A stretch of DNA of 64,000 bases from assembly GCA_024276275.1 (NCBI GenBank), contig JAJRXM010000066.1:1-64000 (forward strand), written 5' to 3'. This document shows, piece by piece, positions 18,179 through 28,690 of this stretch. Source of the stretch: Candidatus Zixiibacteriota bacterium. Lineage in GTDB: Bacteria > Zixibacteria > MSB-5A5 > GN15 > FEB-12. Numbering within the stretch: the stretch's first letter is position 1; every line of letters begins with the position of its first letter. The position numbers were made by a program, and so were the translations under genes. The notes below the pieces were generated by a model. It was not told where the DNA came from. It did not search any database and was given only the letters and a program-made list of their open reading frames with translations.

Positions 18179-19564
18179 ATGCCGACAACGGCTCTGAAAA
18201 ATAAAGTTACAACTATTTCAGAAATTCAAATAGTATTAGAGGAAAACCTAAAAACTCTTTTTGCTTCTGACCTTCTCGAAAATAATATCTATAGAATAAA
18301 AATAGATATCCCTAAAATTGATATTATACAATGGTTCAAGCAACAGCAATCCACCGAAAAACTATTTTGGTCAGATAGGGATAATAAATTCAGTATTGCC
18401 GGAATTCATTTTGCCGATGTGCTGCGAAACGGTGAAGAACAAACTCACCCTGAACTTTTTAAAACTATTCAATCCAGATTGAAAAATACCGATGAATCTA
18501 TCAGGTATTTTGGCGGAATCAAATTTGACTCAACTGCAGCGATATCCGAATCATGGAATGTTTTTGGAACAGCCGCGTTTATTCTTCCGCGATTTGAACT
18601 TATAAAAAGAAAAGATTCATATCAGTTTGTATGCAATATCATCTGTCCTGAAGATATAGAATATCAGGAAACAATTTACTCTCAGTTGGCACAGCTTAAT
18701 TTTAATTCTAAGGTAGAAATAAATTATAACAACGAATTGATTAGCCGTTCAGATTTTCCTGAGCGGGAACAATGGATGGACCGAGTAAATAATGCACTTA
18801 CCGAAATGAACCTGGGCAGATACGAAAAAATAGTTCTTGCCCGTAAAACTGAACTGACATTTAAAGAAAATATTCGTCCCGATGAGGTTATGCATAAATT
18901 ACTTGAAAACAAATCAAACCGTTTTCATTTTTGTTTTCAACTTAGTGCAACAAATGCATTTTTAGGTGCAACGCCTGAAAGACTATACTATCGTAACAAT
19001 AACACGCTCAAATGCGAGGCTGTTGCCGGCACAAGAAGCAGAGGTGATAATGAACCTCATGACAGGTCACTTGCCGATGAACTGCTTCAAAGTAAAAAAG
19101 ATATCAAAGAACATCGTTATGTCATTGACTCGATTTTAGAAGCTCTTAAAAGTTATGTAATAGAAAATGAAGAACAAAACGGCGGAAATGTTTTGTTAAT
19201 TCAACTCACAAAAGTACAACACCTTATCAAACGGTTCAAGTTCAGACTACATGATTCAGTTACAGATTTTGATTTAGTAAACAGTTTACATCCGACTGCT
19301 GCGGTTGGCGGATATCCTAAAAATGATATTTTTACACAGATTGCTGAATTAGAGCAGTTTGACCGTGGATGGTATGCTGCTCCGGTCGGATGGATAAGCA
19401 AATATACATCGGAGTTTGCGGTTGCTATACGTTCCGGTTTAATTGATAAAAACAAAATGACACTATATTCGGGTGCCGGGATTATTGACGGTTCTATTCC
19501 TGAAAGTGAATGGGATGAAATCGAAAACAAAATCTCTAATTTCTTAAAAATATTAAGCTCATGA
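18179..19564 (+). CDS. menF: Isochorismate synthase
   Basis: 461 residues of the chorismate-utilising family. It shows the conserved general-base region KIVLARKTEL, the GATPERL block, EAVAGTRSRG, PTAAVGGYP and FAVAIRSGLI near the C-terminus, all typical of MenF/EntC/DhbC enzymes. It converts chorismate to isochorismate, the committed first step of the pathway. The start ATG follows the menG stop immediately and its end overlaps menD by 4 bp, which favours MenF over siderophore-type EntC. Confidence 0.93.
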   Translation: MPTTALKNKVTTISEIQIVLEENLKTLFASDLLENNIYRIKIDIPKIDIIQWFKQQQSTEKLFWSDRDNKFSIAGIHFADVLRNGEEQTHPELFKTIQSRLKNTDESIRYFGGIKFDSTAAISESWNVFGTAAFILPRFELIKRKDSYQFVCNIICPEDIEYQETIYSQLAQLNFNSKVEINYNNELISRSDFPEREQWMDRVNNALTEMNLGRYEKIVLARKTELTFKENIRPDEVMHKLLENKSNRFHFCFQLSATNAFLGATPERLYYRNNNTLKCEAVAGTRSRGDNEPHDRSLADELLQSKKDIKEHRYVIDSILEALKSYVIENEEQNGGNVLLIQLTKVQHLIKRFKFRLHDSVTDFDLVNSLHPTAAVGGYPKNDIFTQIAELEQFDRGWYAAPVGWISKYTSEFAVAIRSGLIDKNKMTLYSGAGIIDGSIPESEWDEIENKISNFLKILSS

Positions 19565-21285
19565 GTCTTTCTCAAGCATCATCATTTAATGAACTTTTAA
19601 CAAACATACTTATAGAAGAATTACATCGAAATAAGATAGACAATTATTTTATCTCTCCCGGCTCACGCTCGACCCCTTTGACATCATCAGTCGCATGTAA
19701 TAAAAAACTTACAAAACATATTCATTTTGATGAACGGGGAGCAGCTTTTGCCGCATTAGGCTACGCCCGTGCAACCGGTAAAGCCGGTGTGTTAATTTGT
19801 ACTTCCGGTTCTGCAGGAGCTAATTATTACCCTGCTGTTTGTGAAGCAACGGCTGATTCTGTTCCGATGATTATTATTACAGCAGATAGACCGCCTGAAC
19901 TGCATAATGTCTTAGCTAATCAGACATTAAACCAGCAGAATATGTTCGGTGAGCAGGTGAAAACATTTTACAATATTGAACCGCCTGATAAAAATATACT
20001 TCTGAAAGAAATTTTACTAAATGTCAGTTCTCTTATACAAAAATCTTTGGCAAACCCTGTAGGACCTGTTCATATAAATTGTATGTTCCGAGAACCGCTT
20101 GTGCATACAAAAAGAAAAAAAGATTTTAGCAAAAATACAATCACAGTTCAGGATTGGATTATTTCAGAGAAACCGTTTGTGAAAATAAAACAAACGAAAA
20201 CAAATTTCTCTATAGATTCTAAATTTAATAACAAGATTCCGACTATTCTTATAGTAGGAGCATTAAAAACAAAAAAAGAATCGAAAGCAGTCATGCGTTT
20301 TGCTGAAAAATTTAACCTACCGGTTTTCCCTGATATCCGTTCAAGTTTACGGTTGTCAAATGAAAGTCGTAACTTAATTTCTTTCTATGACCAAATACTT
20401 TTAACGAAAATGCTTAAAACAGATAGTGCCTATCAGGTTATTCATGTTGGCGGTAACATTGTTTCAAAACGTCTGCTTCAATTTATAGAAAAATCAAAGA
20501 TAGCGAATTATTTTGTTCTGCACAACTCACTGCATGGTTATAACCCTCATCACAAAATGACTGAAAACAAAACAGGCTCAATAGTAAAACTATTACAAGA
20601 ACTATCAAAAAATATCCAACCGTTTGAAACCAAATTTCTCAATTTTATGAAAAGCTGTAACGAGAAAGTAAATCGTTTGATTTTGCAACATGACTATACT
20701 TTTACTGAGATTGCTATAACAAGACAACTTTCACAGTCAGCCGTCAAGAACAGTTTTATTTACACAGCAAATTCTCTTTCGGTTCGTTTGCTTGATATGT
20801 TTGCAGATGTTTCAGATAAAAACAACCGAGTAATAGCAAACAGAGGCTTGTCTGGCATCGACGGTACTATCGCATCGTCAGTCGGTTTTGCAATCGGTTC
20901 AAAAAAAAGAGGTACATTGTTAATTGGAGATTTAGCTTTTTTACATGATATAAATTCAATGTCACTTGTTAAAAAGTCTGATTATCCACTTGTTATAGTC
21001 CTATTAAACAACAACGGCGGTAAAATATTTTCATACTTACCGATAGCAAAAGAGAAAGAAATTTTCACCGACTATTTTGATACACCACAAGATATGATAT
21101 TTGAATCTACCGCCAAGCAATATGATCTACCGTATTATTTTATAAGTTCTACCAGGCAGTTTAAAGAGATATACCAAAAAGCACAGAAACTCAATCAGTC
21201 ATCAATTATTGAAATAGCCCTACAAGATTCAGAAGTTCTCAAAGAACAGAAAAAAATTGAAAACGAATTAAAAAAATTTATATGA
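19561..21285 (+). CDS. menD: SEPHCHC synthase (MenD), ThDP-dependent
   Basis: 574 residues. N-terminal ISPGSRSTPLT and HFDERGAAFAALGYARATG, then CTSGSAGANYYPAV, are diagnostic of MenD. A thiamine-diphosphate/Mg binding segment appears later (LIGDLAFLHDINS, LLNNNGGKIF). It joins 2-oxoglutarate to isochorismate with loss of carbon dioxide. ATGA overlaps at both ends (menF and menH) point to coupled translation. Confidence 0.94.
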   Translation: MSLSQASSFNELLTNILIEELHRNKIDNYFISPGSRSTPLTSSVACNKKLTKHIHFDERGAAFAALGYARATGKAGVLICTSGSAGANYYPAVCEATADSVPMIIITADRPPELHNVLANQTLNQQNMFGEQVKTFYNIEPPDKNILLKEILLNVSSLIQKSLANPVGPVHINCMFREPLVHTKRKKDFSKNTITVQDWIISEKPFVKIKQTKTNFSIDSKFNNKIPTILIVGALKTKKESKAVMRFAEKFNLPVFPDIRSSLRLSNESRNLISFYDQILLTKMLKTDSAYQVIHVGGNIVSKRLLQFIEKSKIANYFVLHNSLHGYNPHHKMTENKTGSIVKLLQELSKNIQPFETKFLNFMKSCNEKVNRLILQHDYTFTEIAITRQLSQSAVKNSFIYTANSLSVRLLDMFADVSDKNNRVIANRGLSGIDGTIASSVGFAIGSKKRGTLLIGDLAFLHDINSMSLVKKSDYPLVIVLLNNNGGKIFSYLPIAKEKEIFTDYFDTPQDMIFESTAKQYDLPYYFISSTRQFKEIYQKAQKLNQSSIIEIALQDSEVLKEQKKIENELKKFI

Positions 21286-22067
21286 TTGATTTCAATTATA
21301 AAACGTATGGCGACAAACAAAACCAATCGCTTTTAATGCTGCATGGTTTTATGGGGGACTTATCTGACTGGGACTCTTTATCAAATAAATTGCAAGATAA
21401 TTATTATTGTATTGCTTTAGACTTACCTGGGCATGGACAAACGAAGTCGGATAATGAAACTGATTATACGATTGAAAAAACTTCTGAATCTATTGTTGAG
21501 TTTCTTAATAATCAAAATATAGAAAATTCGTATCTACTCGGTTATTCCATGGGGGGACGAGTAGCATTTTACCTGCTCACACATTATCCCGAGATTTTTC
21601 AAAAAGCAATCATTGAGTCATCATCACCCGGTTTGAAAACCGAACAGGAAAAAAAAGAACGGGTACAAAAAGATTTACTTCTTTCAAAAAGAATGCAAAT
21701 GCAGCCGATTGAACTCTTTTTACTAGATTGGTATAACCTGCAATTATTTTCTTCAATTGATAAAAGTACCGATGCTTTTAAGAGTATGATTTCCCGTAAA
21801 TCAAAGAATAATATAGAGCAACTATCTATTTCATTAAAACAGTGTGGAACAGGAGTTATGCCGTCTCTTTGGAATTTGCTTTCTGATATACAAGCTGAGG
21901 TTTTGCTCATAACAGGAAATTTAGATAAAAAATACACTAATATCGCTCAAAAAATCTGCTCGGAACAAACAAAATTCTTACATGAAATTATTGACGGTGC
22001 CTCACATAATGTGCATTTTGAAAAAGAAGATTTGTTTTGTAAAACGATAAATAATTATTTGAAATAA
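21282..22067 (+). CDS. menH: SHCHC synthase (MenH), alpha/beta hydrolase fold
   Basis: 261 residues. The oxyanion segment [11 protein letters not shown], nucleophile elbow GYSMGGR (Ser89), the [11 protein letters not shown] strand with the Asp, and the final His in GASHNVHFE make a complete alpha/beta hydrolase triad. In MenH this triad eliminates pyruvate from SEPHCHC. Assignment rests mainly on position between menD and menB with 4-bp overlap; isolated, it would only be called an alpha/beta hydrolase. Confidence 0.88.
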   Translation: MIDFNYKTYGDKQNQSLLMLHGFMGDLSDWDSLSNKLQDNYYCIALDLPGHGQTKSDNETDYTIEKTSESIVEFLNNQNIENSYLLGYSMGGRVAFYLLTHYPEIFQKAIIESSSPGLKTEQEKKERVQKDLLLSKRMQMQPIELFLLDWYNLQLFSSIDKSTDAFKSMISRKSKNNIEQLSISLKQCGTGVMPSLWNLLSDIQAEVLLITGNLDKKYTNIAQKICSEQTKFLHEIIDGASHNVHFEKEDLFCKTINNYLK

Positions 22068-22078
22068 ATGAGGAACAA

Positions 22079-22900
22079 ATGACTAATACGAAGTGGATCA
22101 AAGCAGGCGATTACACAGATATAAAATATGACAAATTTGACGGTATAGCAAAAATAACCATCAATCGACCTGAAAAACGAAATGCTTTCAGACCGCAGAC
22201 CGTTAAAGAGATGATAACAGCTCTTGCCGATGCCAGGTCTGACAAAACAGTCGGTGTAATTATTTTAACTGGAGAAGGGGAGAAAGCGTTCTGTTCCGGC
22301 GGAGACCAAACGATACGAGGTGATGCCGGTTATCAAGATTCCGACGGTACCGAACATCTGAATGTCTTAGATTTTCAGCGTGACATTAGAACCTGCCCAA
22401 AACCTGTTATTGCGATGGTTGCAGGTTATGCTATCGGGGGCGGTCATGTGCTGCATCTGATGTGTGATTTAACAATTGCCGCAGATAATGCAATCTTTGG
22501 CCAGACCGGTCCGAGAGTCGGCTCATTTGACGGTGGCTTTGGTTCTAGTTATATGGCTCGAATTGTCGGACAAAAAAAGGCGAGAGAAATTTGGTTTTTA
22601 TGCCGTCAGTATAATGCTAAACAAGCTCTTGATATGGGACTTATCAACACTGTTGTACCTTATGCACAACTTGAAGAAGAAACAATCAAGTGGTCTCAAG
22701 AGATTTTAGCCAACTCTCCGATTGCAATACGGTGTCTCAAAGCTGCTATGAATGCTGACTGCGACGGTCAAGTCGGTCTGCAGGAACTGGCGGGAAACAC
22801 TACGATGCTGTTTTATATGTCTGAGGAAGGTCAGGAAGGTCGAAACGCTTTTGTTGAAAAAAGAAAACCTGATTTTTCAAAATTCCCAAAACGAGGTTAA
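22079..22900 (+). CDS. menB: 1,4-dihydroxy-2-naphthoyl-CoA synthase
   Basis: 273 residues, crotonase fold. Shows the oxyanion motif [10 protein letters not shown], the [16 protein letters not shown] helix and the MenB-specific [12 protein letters not shown] loop with its catalytic Asp, plus the [13 protein letters not shown] segment. It closes the second ring by Dieckmann-type condensation of succinylbenzoyl-CoA. The start is preceded by AGGA 8 bases upstream. Confidence 0.95.
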   Translation: MTNTKWIKAGDYTDIKYDKFDGIAKITINRPEKRNAFRPQTVKEMITALADARSDKTVGVIILTGEGEKAFCSGGDQTIRGDAGYQDSDGTEHLNVLDFQRDIRTCPKPVIAMVAGYAIGGGHVLHLMCDLTIAADNAIFGQTGPRVGSFDGGFGSSYMARIVGQKKAREIWFLCRQYNAKQALDMGLINTVVPYAQLEEETIKWSQEILANSPIAIRCLKAAMNADCDGQVGLQELAGNTTMLFYMSEEGQEGRNAFVEKRKPDFSKFPKRG

Positions 22901-22917
22901 GAAAAATCTGAGTTCCT

Positions 22918-23796
22918 ATGCCAGACTCACGACTTAAAATATGGTGCCTTGCTGCCCGTCCAAAAACTTTACCTGCTGCGGCAGCTCCGGTTATTATCGG
23001 AACAGCAATGGCATTTTCAGCAAACTCGTTTCATCTGTTGTCAGCATTAGCAGCTCTTTTCGGGGCATTGTTTATTCAAATCGGAACCAATCTTGCCAAT
23101 GATTATTTTGATTTTAAAAAAGGGACCGACCGTGATGACAGGCTTGGACCTACAAGAGTAACTCAAGCAGGTCTGGTTTCACCTCAATCTGTCAAAATAG
23201 CAACTATTGTTGCATTTGGTCTTGCATTTCTAATCGGTATCTTTCTTGTGTATCGCGGAGGTCTTCCGATAGTAGTTATCGGGCTTAGTTCAATTTTGTT
23301 CGGCGTGCTTTATACAGGTGGCAAATACCCTATCGGGTATATCGGACTCGGTGAATTGTTTGTGTTTATATTTTTTGGACCGATTGCTGTCGGCGGAACT
23401 TTTTATGTGCAGACGCTTACGATAAACAATGATGTTTTAATGGCAGGTATTGCTCCCGGCCTTTTTTCCTCTGCGATTTTGGTTGTAAATAATCTAAGAG
23501 ATATAAAGTCAGACAGGCTAAGCGGTAAAAAAACATTAGCGGTTCGTTTAGGAGAGAGCTTTTCAAAATGGCAGTTTGTAATTTTTATATCTGTCGGTTC
23601 TTTGCTTCCGATTTGTTTATATCTGAAATCAGATAATTATTTTCATCTTTTACCATCTCTTATTTTTTTTCTGTCTCTATTGTTGATAAGAAATATTTTT
23701 CAAAAATCAGGTAAAGAACTAAACAGCCTGTTAGCACAAACGGGGAAGCTCCTGTTTTTCTACTCTCTTCTGTTTGCCCTTGGGTCGGTTTTATGA
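22918..23796 (+). CDS. menA: 1,4-dihydroxy-2-naphthoate polyprenyltransferase
   Basis: 292 residues with about eight or nine membrane helices. The two Asp-rich magnesium/prenyl-diphosphate motifs of UbiA-type enzymes are present: NDYFDFKKGTDRDD near residue 62 and DIKSDRLSGKKTLAVRLG near residue 198. It transfers the polyprenyl tail to DHNA in the inner membrane. It overlaps menC by 4 bp. Confidence 0.93.
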   Translation: MPDSRLKIWCLAARPKTLPAAAAPVIIGTAMAFSANSFHLLSALAALFGALFIQIGTNLANDYFDFKKGTDRDDRLGPTRVTQAGLVSPQSVKIATIVAFGLAFLIGIFLVYRGGLPIVVIGLSSILFGVLYTGGKYPIGYIGLGELFVFIFFGPIAVGGTFYVQTLTINNDVLMAGIAPGLFSSAILVVNNLRDIKSDRLSGKKTLAVRLGESFSKWQFVIFISVGSLLPICLYLKSDNYFHLLPSLIFFLSLLLIRNIFQKSGKELNSLLAQTGKLLFFYSLLFALGSVL

Positions 23797-24872
23797 TTAT
23801 TAAATCTCTGAAATTATTCTCTTATAAGCTTCCTCTCAAAAAAGAATTAGTTTTGCATCGAAATACAATATCTCATCGGGAAGGATTTATCATAGAAATA
23901 ATTTCAGACAGAGGTATTAAAGCAATTTCAGAAATCGCTCCGCTTCCTTTTTATTCACAAGAATCTACAGCCGATGTTATCAATGAAGTGTCATCTTTTA
24001 AAAAGTTATTTGTACACAATCCGATTCCTTCTGATATTTTAAACCAACTAACGGTTTATGCACCGTCTGTACGGTTTGGCATAGAGTCAGTATTATTACA
24101 ATTAACTGCACAATCTAAAGATTTAACATTAGTCGACCTTTTAAACCCGAACGCAAAACAGATAGTTTTGGTGAATGCACTTCTAACAGGTTCTCAGTCT
24201 GAAATTATTGAGCGGGCAGCACAACTTTACAGTGCGGGGTATAGAGCATTTAAGATAAAAGTCGGTAGACAAAATACTAAAGAAGAAATCGCTACTGTTC
24301 ATAAAGTACGAAAAATCGTCGGGGAAGATTCGCTTATACGACTTGATGCCAACCGTGCTTTTGATATTAAATCAGGTATTGAATTTTATAAACAACTGAA
24401 ATCTGTAAATATAAATTATATTGAAGAACCGTTTCACTCGTTTGAAATTTTAGATAAATATATATCCGAGAATATAAATCAAATACCTATCGCACTTGAT
24501 GAATCTCTTGTTGAAATTCAACCTGAAATGCTCAATAACCTGTTTGCTTTAAAAGCAATTGTCATAAAGCCAACTCTATTGGGTTATACAAACTCTATGA
24601 TGTTTGCCAAAAAAGCATTTGCCCTGGGTATTCAACCTGTCATTAGTTCTTCATTTGAAACTTCAATAGGCACTTATCTGCTGGCATCGATGGGTGCTAT
24701 AATTGATTCATCGATTCCTATCGGTCTCGATACTCTTTCTTGGTTTCAGGATGATTTAGTCAGCAACCCGATTTCTATCAAAGACGGCAAGATAGACCTG
24801 TCTCAATATACTAATATAAATTCTCAACCGGATATCTCAAAACTTACGGAGGTTTCTCTTGATAACAAGTAA
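23793..24872 (+). CDS. menC: o-Succinylbenzoate synthase
   Basis: 359 residues, enolase superfamily. The barrel carries the KxK motif (FKIKVG), Asp in RLDANRAF, Glu in YIEEPF, Asp in IALDES and the second Lys in IVIKPTLLG, the complete metal and acid/base set of OSB synthase. It dehydrates SHCHC to o-succinylbenzoate. Overlaps menA (4 bp) and menE (14 bp). Confidence 0.92.
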   Translation: MIIKSLKLFSYKLPLKKELVLHRNTISHREGFIIEIISDRGIKAISEIAPLPFYSQESTADVINEVSSFKKLFVHNPIPSDILNQLTVYAPSVRFGIESVLLQLTAQSKDLTLVDLLNPNAKQIVLVNALLTGSQSEIIERAAQLYSAGYRAFKIKVGRQNTKEEIATVHKVRKIVGEDSLIRLDANRAFDIKSGIEFYKQLKSVNINYIEEPFHSFEILDKYISENINQIPIALDESLVEIQPEMLNNLFALKAIVIKPTLLGYTNSMMFAKKAFALGIQPVISSSFETSIGTYLLASMGAIIDSSIPIGLDTLSWFQDDLVSNPISIKDGKIDLSQYTNINSQPDISKLTEVSLDNK

Positions 24873-26151
24873 GTTTGTTTGGGAGTCATTTGAAAAATAT
24901 AAAGATGAGACCTTTTATATCAACGAAAAATCATCTGTTTCTTATGGACAGTTTTATCAAAAAGTAAAGACTATTGCTAATCAAAACAAATTGCAAAATA
25001 AGAATGAAAAAGAGGTTCTATATATCGATAGTTCTCTTGATTCGTTGGTTACATTATTTTCTTTTTTCTACTGCGGTACTATACCGATATTACTCTCAAA
25101 AAAAATGCCAAAAGATAAAGCAACTGAATTATTATTGTCTATACAAAATGAAAAACTTTCTTCCAATGAAAATGCCACCATAATCTTTACCTCAGGTTCT
25201 ACATCAACTCCAAAAGCTATTTTACATACATATAGCAATTATTATTATTCCGCCTTAGGTTCCAATGAGAATATCCCAATTCATAAAAATGATAAGTGGC
25301 TCTTATCTTTACCGCTTCATCATATTGGCGGACTCTCTATTCTGTTTCGGGTTCTTATCTCGGGAGGTACTCTGGTGGGTTATGATAAAGCAATCTCTTT
25401 GGAAGAAACTATTAGTAAGCATAGCATTACTCACTTATCAGTTGTCGCTACTCAACTGAAAAGAATGATACAGAACCTAGAAAAACTGCAAACACTTAAA
25501 GCTATTCTTGTAGGTGGTGGGCAGGTCTCAGGTGATTTAATTCGTGATGCTACTATCTTAAATCTTCCGATATATAAAACTTATGGTATGTCAGAAATGT
25601 CGTCACAGATAACTACAACATCAGAAAATGCTTCACAAGAAGAATTGCGTACGTCAGGTAAAATTCTCAAGTATCGTGAGATTGAAATTGCTGATGACAA
25701 CGAGATACTTGTTCGCGGTGAGGTCTTATGCAAACAATATCTTAACGGTAATATGCATATAGATTCCGATGGATGGTTCCACACCGGTGATATCGGTTCT
25801 CTTGATGCCAAAGGCAACCTGACAGTTCTCGGTAGAAAGGATAACATGTTTATTTCAGGAGGAGAAAACATCTATCCCGAACCTATTGAAAAGTTATTGA
25901 TGCAAATGGATAATATAGAAGAAGTATGTATTGTTCCCAAAGAGCATACAGAGTTTGGTCAGGTTCCGGTCCTATTTTATAAAACAGAAAATAATACTGA
26001 AATTTCGATTGGATTTGTTAAAGAATTTCTACACGATAAAGTCATGTCGTTTGAAATTCCAAAAGAAATCTATCTGTTTCCCAAAGAATATAAATCACAG
26101 GGGATAAAACTCGATAGAGCATTTTTAAAACAATGGATAAAAAATAGATAG
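24859..26151 (+). CDS. menE: o-Succinylbenzoate-CoA ligase
   Basis: 430 residues, a compact ANL-superfamily enzyme. P-loop TSGSTSTPKAILHT, adenylate motif YGMSEMSSQ, and hinge/lysine region GRKDNMFISGGENIYPEPIE are all present. It activates o-succinylbenzoate to its CoA ester. Last gene of the operon; it ends one base before the convergent hotdog thioesterase gene. Confidence 0.93.
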   Translation: MITSKFVWESFEKYKDETFYINEKSSVSYGQFYQKVKTIANQNKLQNKNEKEVLYIDSSLDSLVTLFSFFYCGTIPILLSKKMPKDKATELLLSIQNEKLSSNENATIIFTSGSTSTPKAILHTYSNYYYSALGSNENIPIHKNDKWLLSLPLHHIGGLSILFRVLISGGTLVGYDKAISLEETISKHSITHLSVVATQLKRMIQNLEKLQTLKAILVGGGQVSGDLIRDATILNLPIYKTYGMSEMSSQITTTSENASQEELRTSGKILKYREIEIADDNEILVRGEVLCKQYLNGNMHIDSDGWFHTGDIGSLDAKGNLTVLGRKDNMFISGGENIYPEPIEKLLMQMDNIEEVCIVPKEHTEFGQVPVLFYKTENNTEISIGFVKEFLHDKVMSFEIPKEIYLFPKEYKSQGIKLDRAFLKQWIKNR

Positions 26152-26152
26152 T

Positions 26153-26554
26153 TTATTGGTATTGTATTAGTTGTTCTTTTAGTTTCTCGGGAATACGAAT
26201 CGGTTTGTTTTTCTCTTTTGAAACAACCACATGTACAGTCTTAACAGATGCTATTTTATTATCTTCATTATCAGAAAAATTAAATGTAAGCTCAAAAGAA
26301 GTGTTGCCTATTTTAGTTACTTGCAAAGTTACATTAAACTTATCCCCTAAATAAAGAGATTTTTTATAATCTGATTCAGAATGCACTATTAAAATAAGAA
26401 ACTCGGAATTATCAATTATATATCGAAGCGAAAAATCAATTTCAATCATAAATTCTTCATACAGAATATGGGCTATTTTGACATAGTTCCCAAAAAAGAG
26501 AATTCCGGCAGCATCGGTGTCCGGAAGTGTTACAAAATATTCTTTTTTATACAT
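26153..26554 (-). CDS. menI: Hotdog thioesterase, probable DHNA-CoA hydrolase
   Basis: 133 residues, the normal size of a 4HBT hotdog enzyme. The active-site stretch DTDAAGILFFGNYVKIAH near the N-terminus is very close to the TDAAGVVYFAN pattern of cyanobacterial and plant-type DHNA-CoA hydrolases. Its stop lies one base from the menE stop, in convergent orientation. Family plus position suggest it releases DHNA from MenB product so MenA can prenylate it. A general YbgC-like acyl-CoA thioesterase remains possible. No terminator separates the two convergent genes, so the transcripts overlap. Confidence 0.72.
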   Translation of the reverse strand: MYKKEYFVTLPDTDAAGILFFGNYVKIAHILYEEFMIEIDFSLRYIIDNSEFLILIVHSESDYKKSLYLGDKFNVTLQVTKIGNTSFELTFNFSDNEDNKIASVKTVHVVVSKEKNKPIRIPEKLKEQLIQYQ

Positions 26555-26672
26555 AATTTCTCACTTTTTTTTACAAAAGAGTTTAATATTACTAAACCAT
26601 CTAGTATCTTTAACGTCTTAAATATAAAGAAACATACGCAGAAATAAAGTTGAAATCAACTAAGGAGTAAAA

Positions 26673-28556
26673 ATGACATTTAAAACAACAATAAGACAAT
26701 TTCTCTTATTTATCCTGTTAAGCCTGCTGACTATAGCTTCAGTTGCGGCAGAGAACGGAAAAATACCACAACGATCTGAAATTGATGATGCCTACAAATG
26801 GAAAGTTGAAGATATTTACTCAGATACTGTAGCGTGGGAAAAAGATTTTGAGTTTATAAAAAATAATATCAATCGGTTTGAAAAATATAAAGGTCATCTC
26901 GGTGACTCACCGCAAATTCTTTTGGAATGTCTTGTATTGTCTGATTCACTTGAGCTGATATTAGATAACTTATATGTCTATGCATATTTAAAACTTGATG
27001 AAGATAATCGTAAATCTGAATTTCAGGAACTAGGTGGTCGAGCCGCCGGTTTAAATGCTGATTTTTCAGCTGCGAATGCATTTATCGAACCGGAACTGCT
27101 CACAATTCCTGGGGATAAATTACAGTCTTTTTTAAAATCAACACCGGAGTTAGATCTTTACCGTTTCTATTTTGATGATTTGCAACGCCAAAAAGAACAT
27201 ATTTTATCTGAAAAAGAAGAAGCTCTTTTAGCTGCTGCTGGACCGATGGCATCAACAGCCTCTAATGTTTTTAATATGATTGACAATGCTGATTTAAAAC
27301 TTGGAACTATAATTGATGATGACGGTAACCCACTTGATTTAACATGGGGAAGATATTCAAAAATTATGGAAGAAGGTTCCCGTGAAGTCCGCAAAGCTGC
27401 CAACGATACAGTACAAAATCAATACTTAAAATATGCTAATGCCTTAGCAGCTACATTGGGTGGTTCGATAAAAAAAGATTTGTTCTTTGCAAAAGCCCGA
27501 GGTTATAATGACTGTCTTGAATTTTCATTATCTGGAGGAAATATCCCTACCGATGTGTACTACTCTCTTATTGATGCGGTTAATGCAAATTTAGAACCGC
27601 TACATAAATTAACCCGCTTACGTAAGAAAATCCTTAAAGTAGATACGTTGTACACCTATGATATGTCGGTTCCTTTAGGACCTAAATCATCAAAAGAGTA
27701 TTCATTTGAAGAAGCTCAAAAAATGCTTCTTGAAGGTTTAAAACCGCTCGGTAAAAGTTACCTAAAAGATTTCAAAAAAGGGTTTTCAGCCGGATGGGTT
27801 GATGTGTACGAAACGGAAGGAAAAGCAACCGGAGCTTACAATTGGGGAACTTATTCATCACACCCATATATAATGATGAATTATACCGGTCGTCTGGATG
27901 ATGTATTTACTCTTGCCCATGAAATGGGACATGCTATGAACAGTTACTACACAAATCAAAACGAAGCGTATCCATATTCCGGTCACGCACTATTTACGGC
28001 GGAGGTTGCCTCGACTTGCAATGAAGCAGTGCTTATGAAATATATGATGAAGAATGCAAAATCTAAAGAAGAGAAGATTGTTCTTTTGAATCACTATATA
28101 AACCAAATTAAAGGAACATTTTTTACACAGGTTATGTTTGCCGAGTTTGAACTTGCTATTCATAATCGTGTTGAAAAATGCGGTGCTGTTTCGGTTGATT
28201 ATTTTAGAAAGACATATAGAGAAATTTACCAAAAATATTACGGACCTGAATTAGTAATTGGTGAAAATAATGATTTAACAGGTATGAAAATATCTCACTT
28301 CTATCGACAATACTATGTCTATCAATATGCTACCTGCTATGCTGCCGCTCAAATGCTTTCACAGCGAATTTTGGACGGCGAAAAAAATATCTTAGATACA
28401 TATCAACAATTCTTAGCAACCGGACAATCAGCATATCCGGTCGATATTCTAAAAGCTGCCGGTGTTGATTTAACTAAATCAGAAGCTGTCGACCGTACTC
28501 TTGCTCTGTTTGGTGAACTGGTAGATGAGATGGAACGTCTGTTAGATGAAAACTAA
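26673..28556 (+). CDS. pepF: Exported oligoendopeptidase F (M3 family)
   Basis: 627 residues. A signal peptide (about 1-26, ending VAA) makes this an exported form, unlike the cytosolic PepF of lactic acid bacteria. The M3 zinc site HEMGHAM (H416, E417, H420) and the downstream EVAST third-ligand segment are intact, as are the C-terminal MKISHFYRQYYVYQYAT helix and family length. SD AAGGAG lies 8 bases before ATG. It would cut oligopeptides in the periplasm, in line with the other exported peptidases here. Confidence 0.92.
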   Translation: MTFKTTIRQFLLFILLSLLTIASVAAENGKIPQRSEIDDAYKWKVEDIYSDTVAWEKDFEFIKNNINRFEKYKGHLGDSPQILLECLVLSDSLELILDNLYVYAYLKLDEDNRKSEFQELGGRAAGLNADFSAANAFIEPELLTIPGDKLQSFLKSTPELDLYRFYFDDLQRQKEHILSEKEEALLAAAGPMASTASNVFNMIDNADLKLGTIIDDDGNPLDLTWGRYSKIMEEGSREVRKAANDTVQNQYLKYANALAATLGGSIKKDLFFAKARGYNDCLEFSLSGGNIPTDVYYSLIDAVNANLEPLHKLTRLRKKILKVDTLYTYDMSVPLGPKSSKEYSFEEAQKMLLEGLKPLGKSYLKDFKKGFSAGWVDVYETEGKATGAYNWGTYSSHPYIMMNYTGRLDDVFTLAHEMGHAMNSYYTNQNEAYPYSGHALFTAEVASTCNEAVLMKYMMKNAKSKEEKIVLLNHYINQIKGTFFTQVMFAEFELAIHNRVEKCGAVSVDYFRKTYREIYQKYYGPELVIGENNDLTGMKISHFYRQYYVYQYATCYAAAQMLSQRILDGEKNILDTYQQFLATGQSAYPVDILKAAGVDLTKSEAVDRTLALFGELVDEMERLLDEN

Positions 28557-28579
28557 TTTCAACTAAAGTTATAAATTAC

Positions 28580-28607
28580 CCTGTATTTTTTTTACAGGGT
28601 TTTTTTA
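28580..28607 (+). terminator. Intrinsic terminator after pepF
   Basis: CCCTGTA / TACAGGG stem with a T-rich loop and seven trailing T. Confidence 0.85.
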
Positions 28608-28690
28608 TATATAGAAAATGAAAACTATTTTCATCTACGTAAAATATCTAAACTTATTACTTGTTTTTCGGCACAATTTATAGAAATTAC

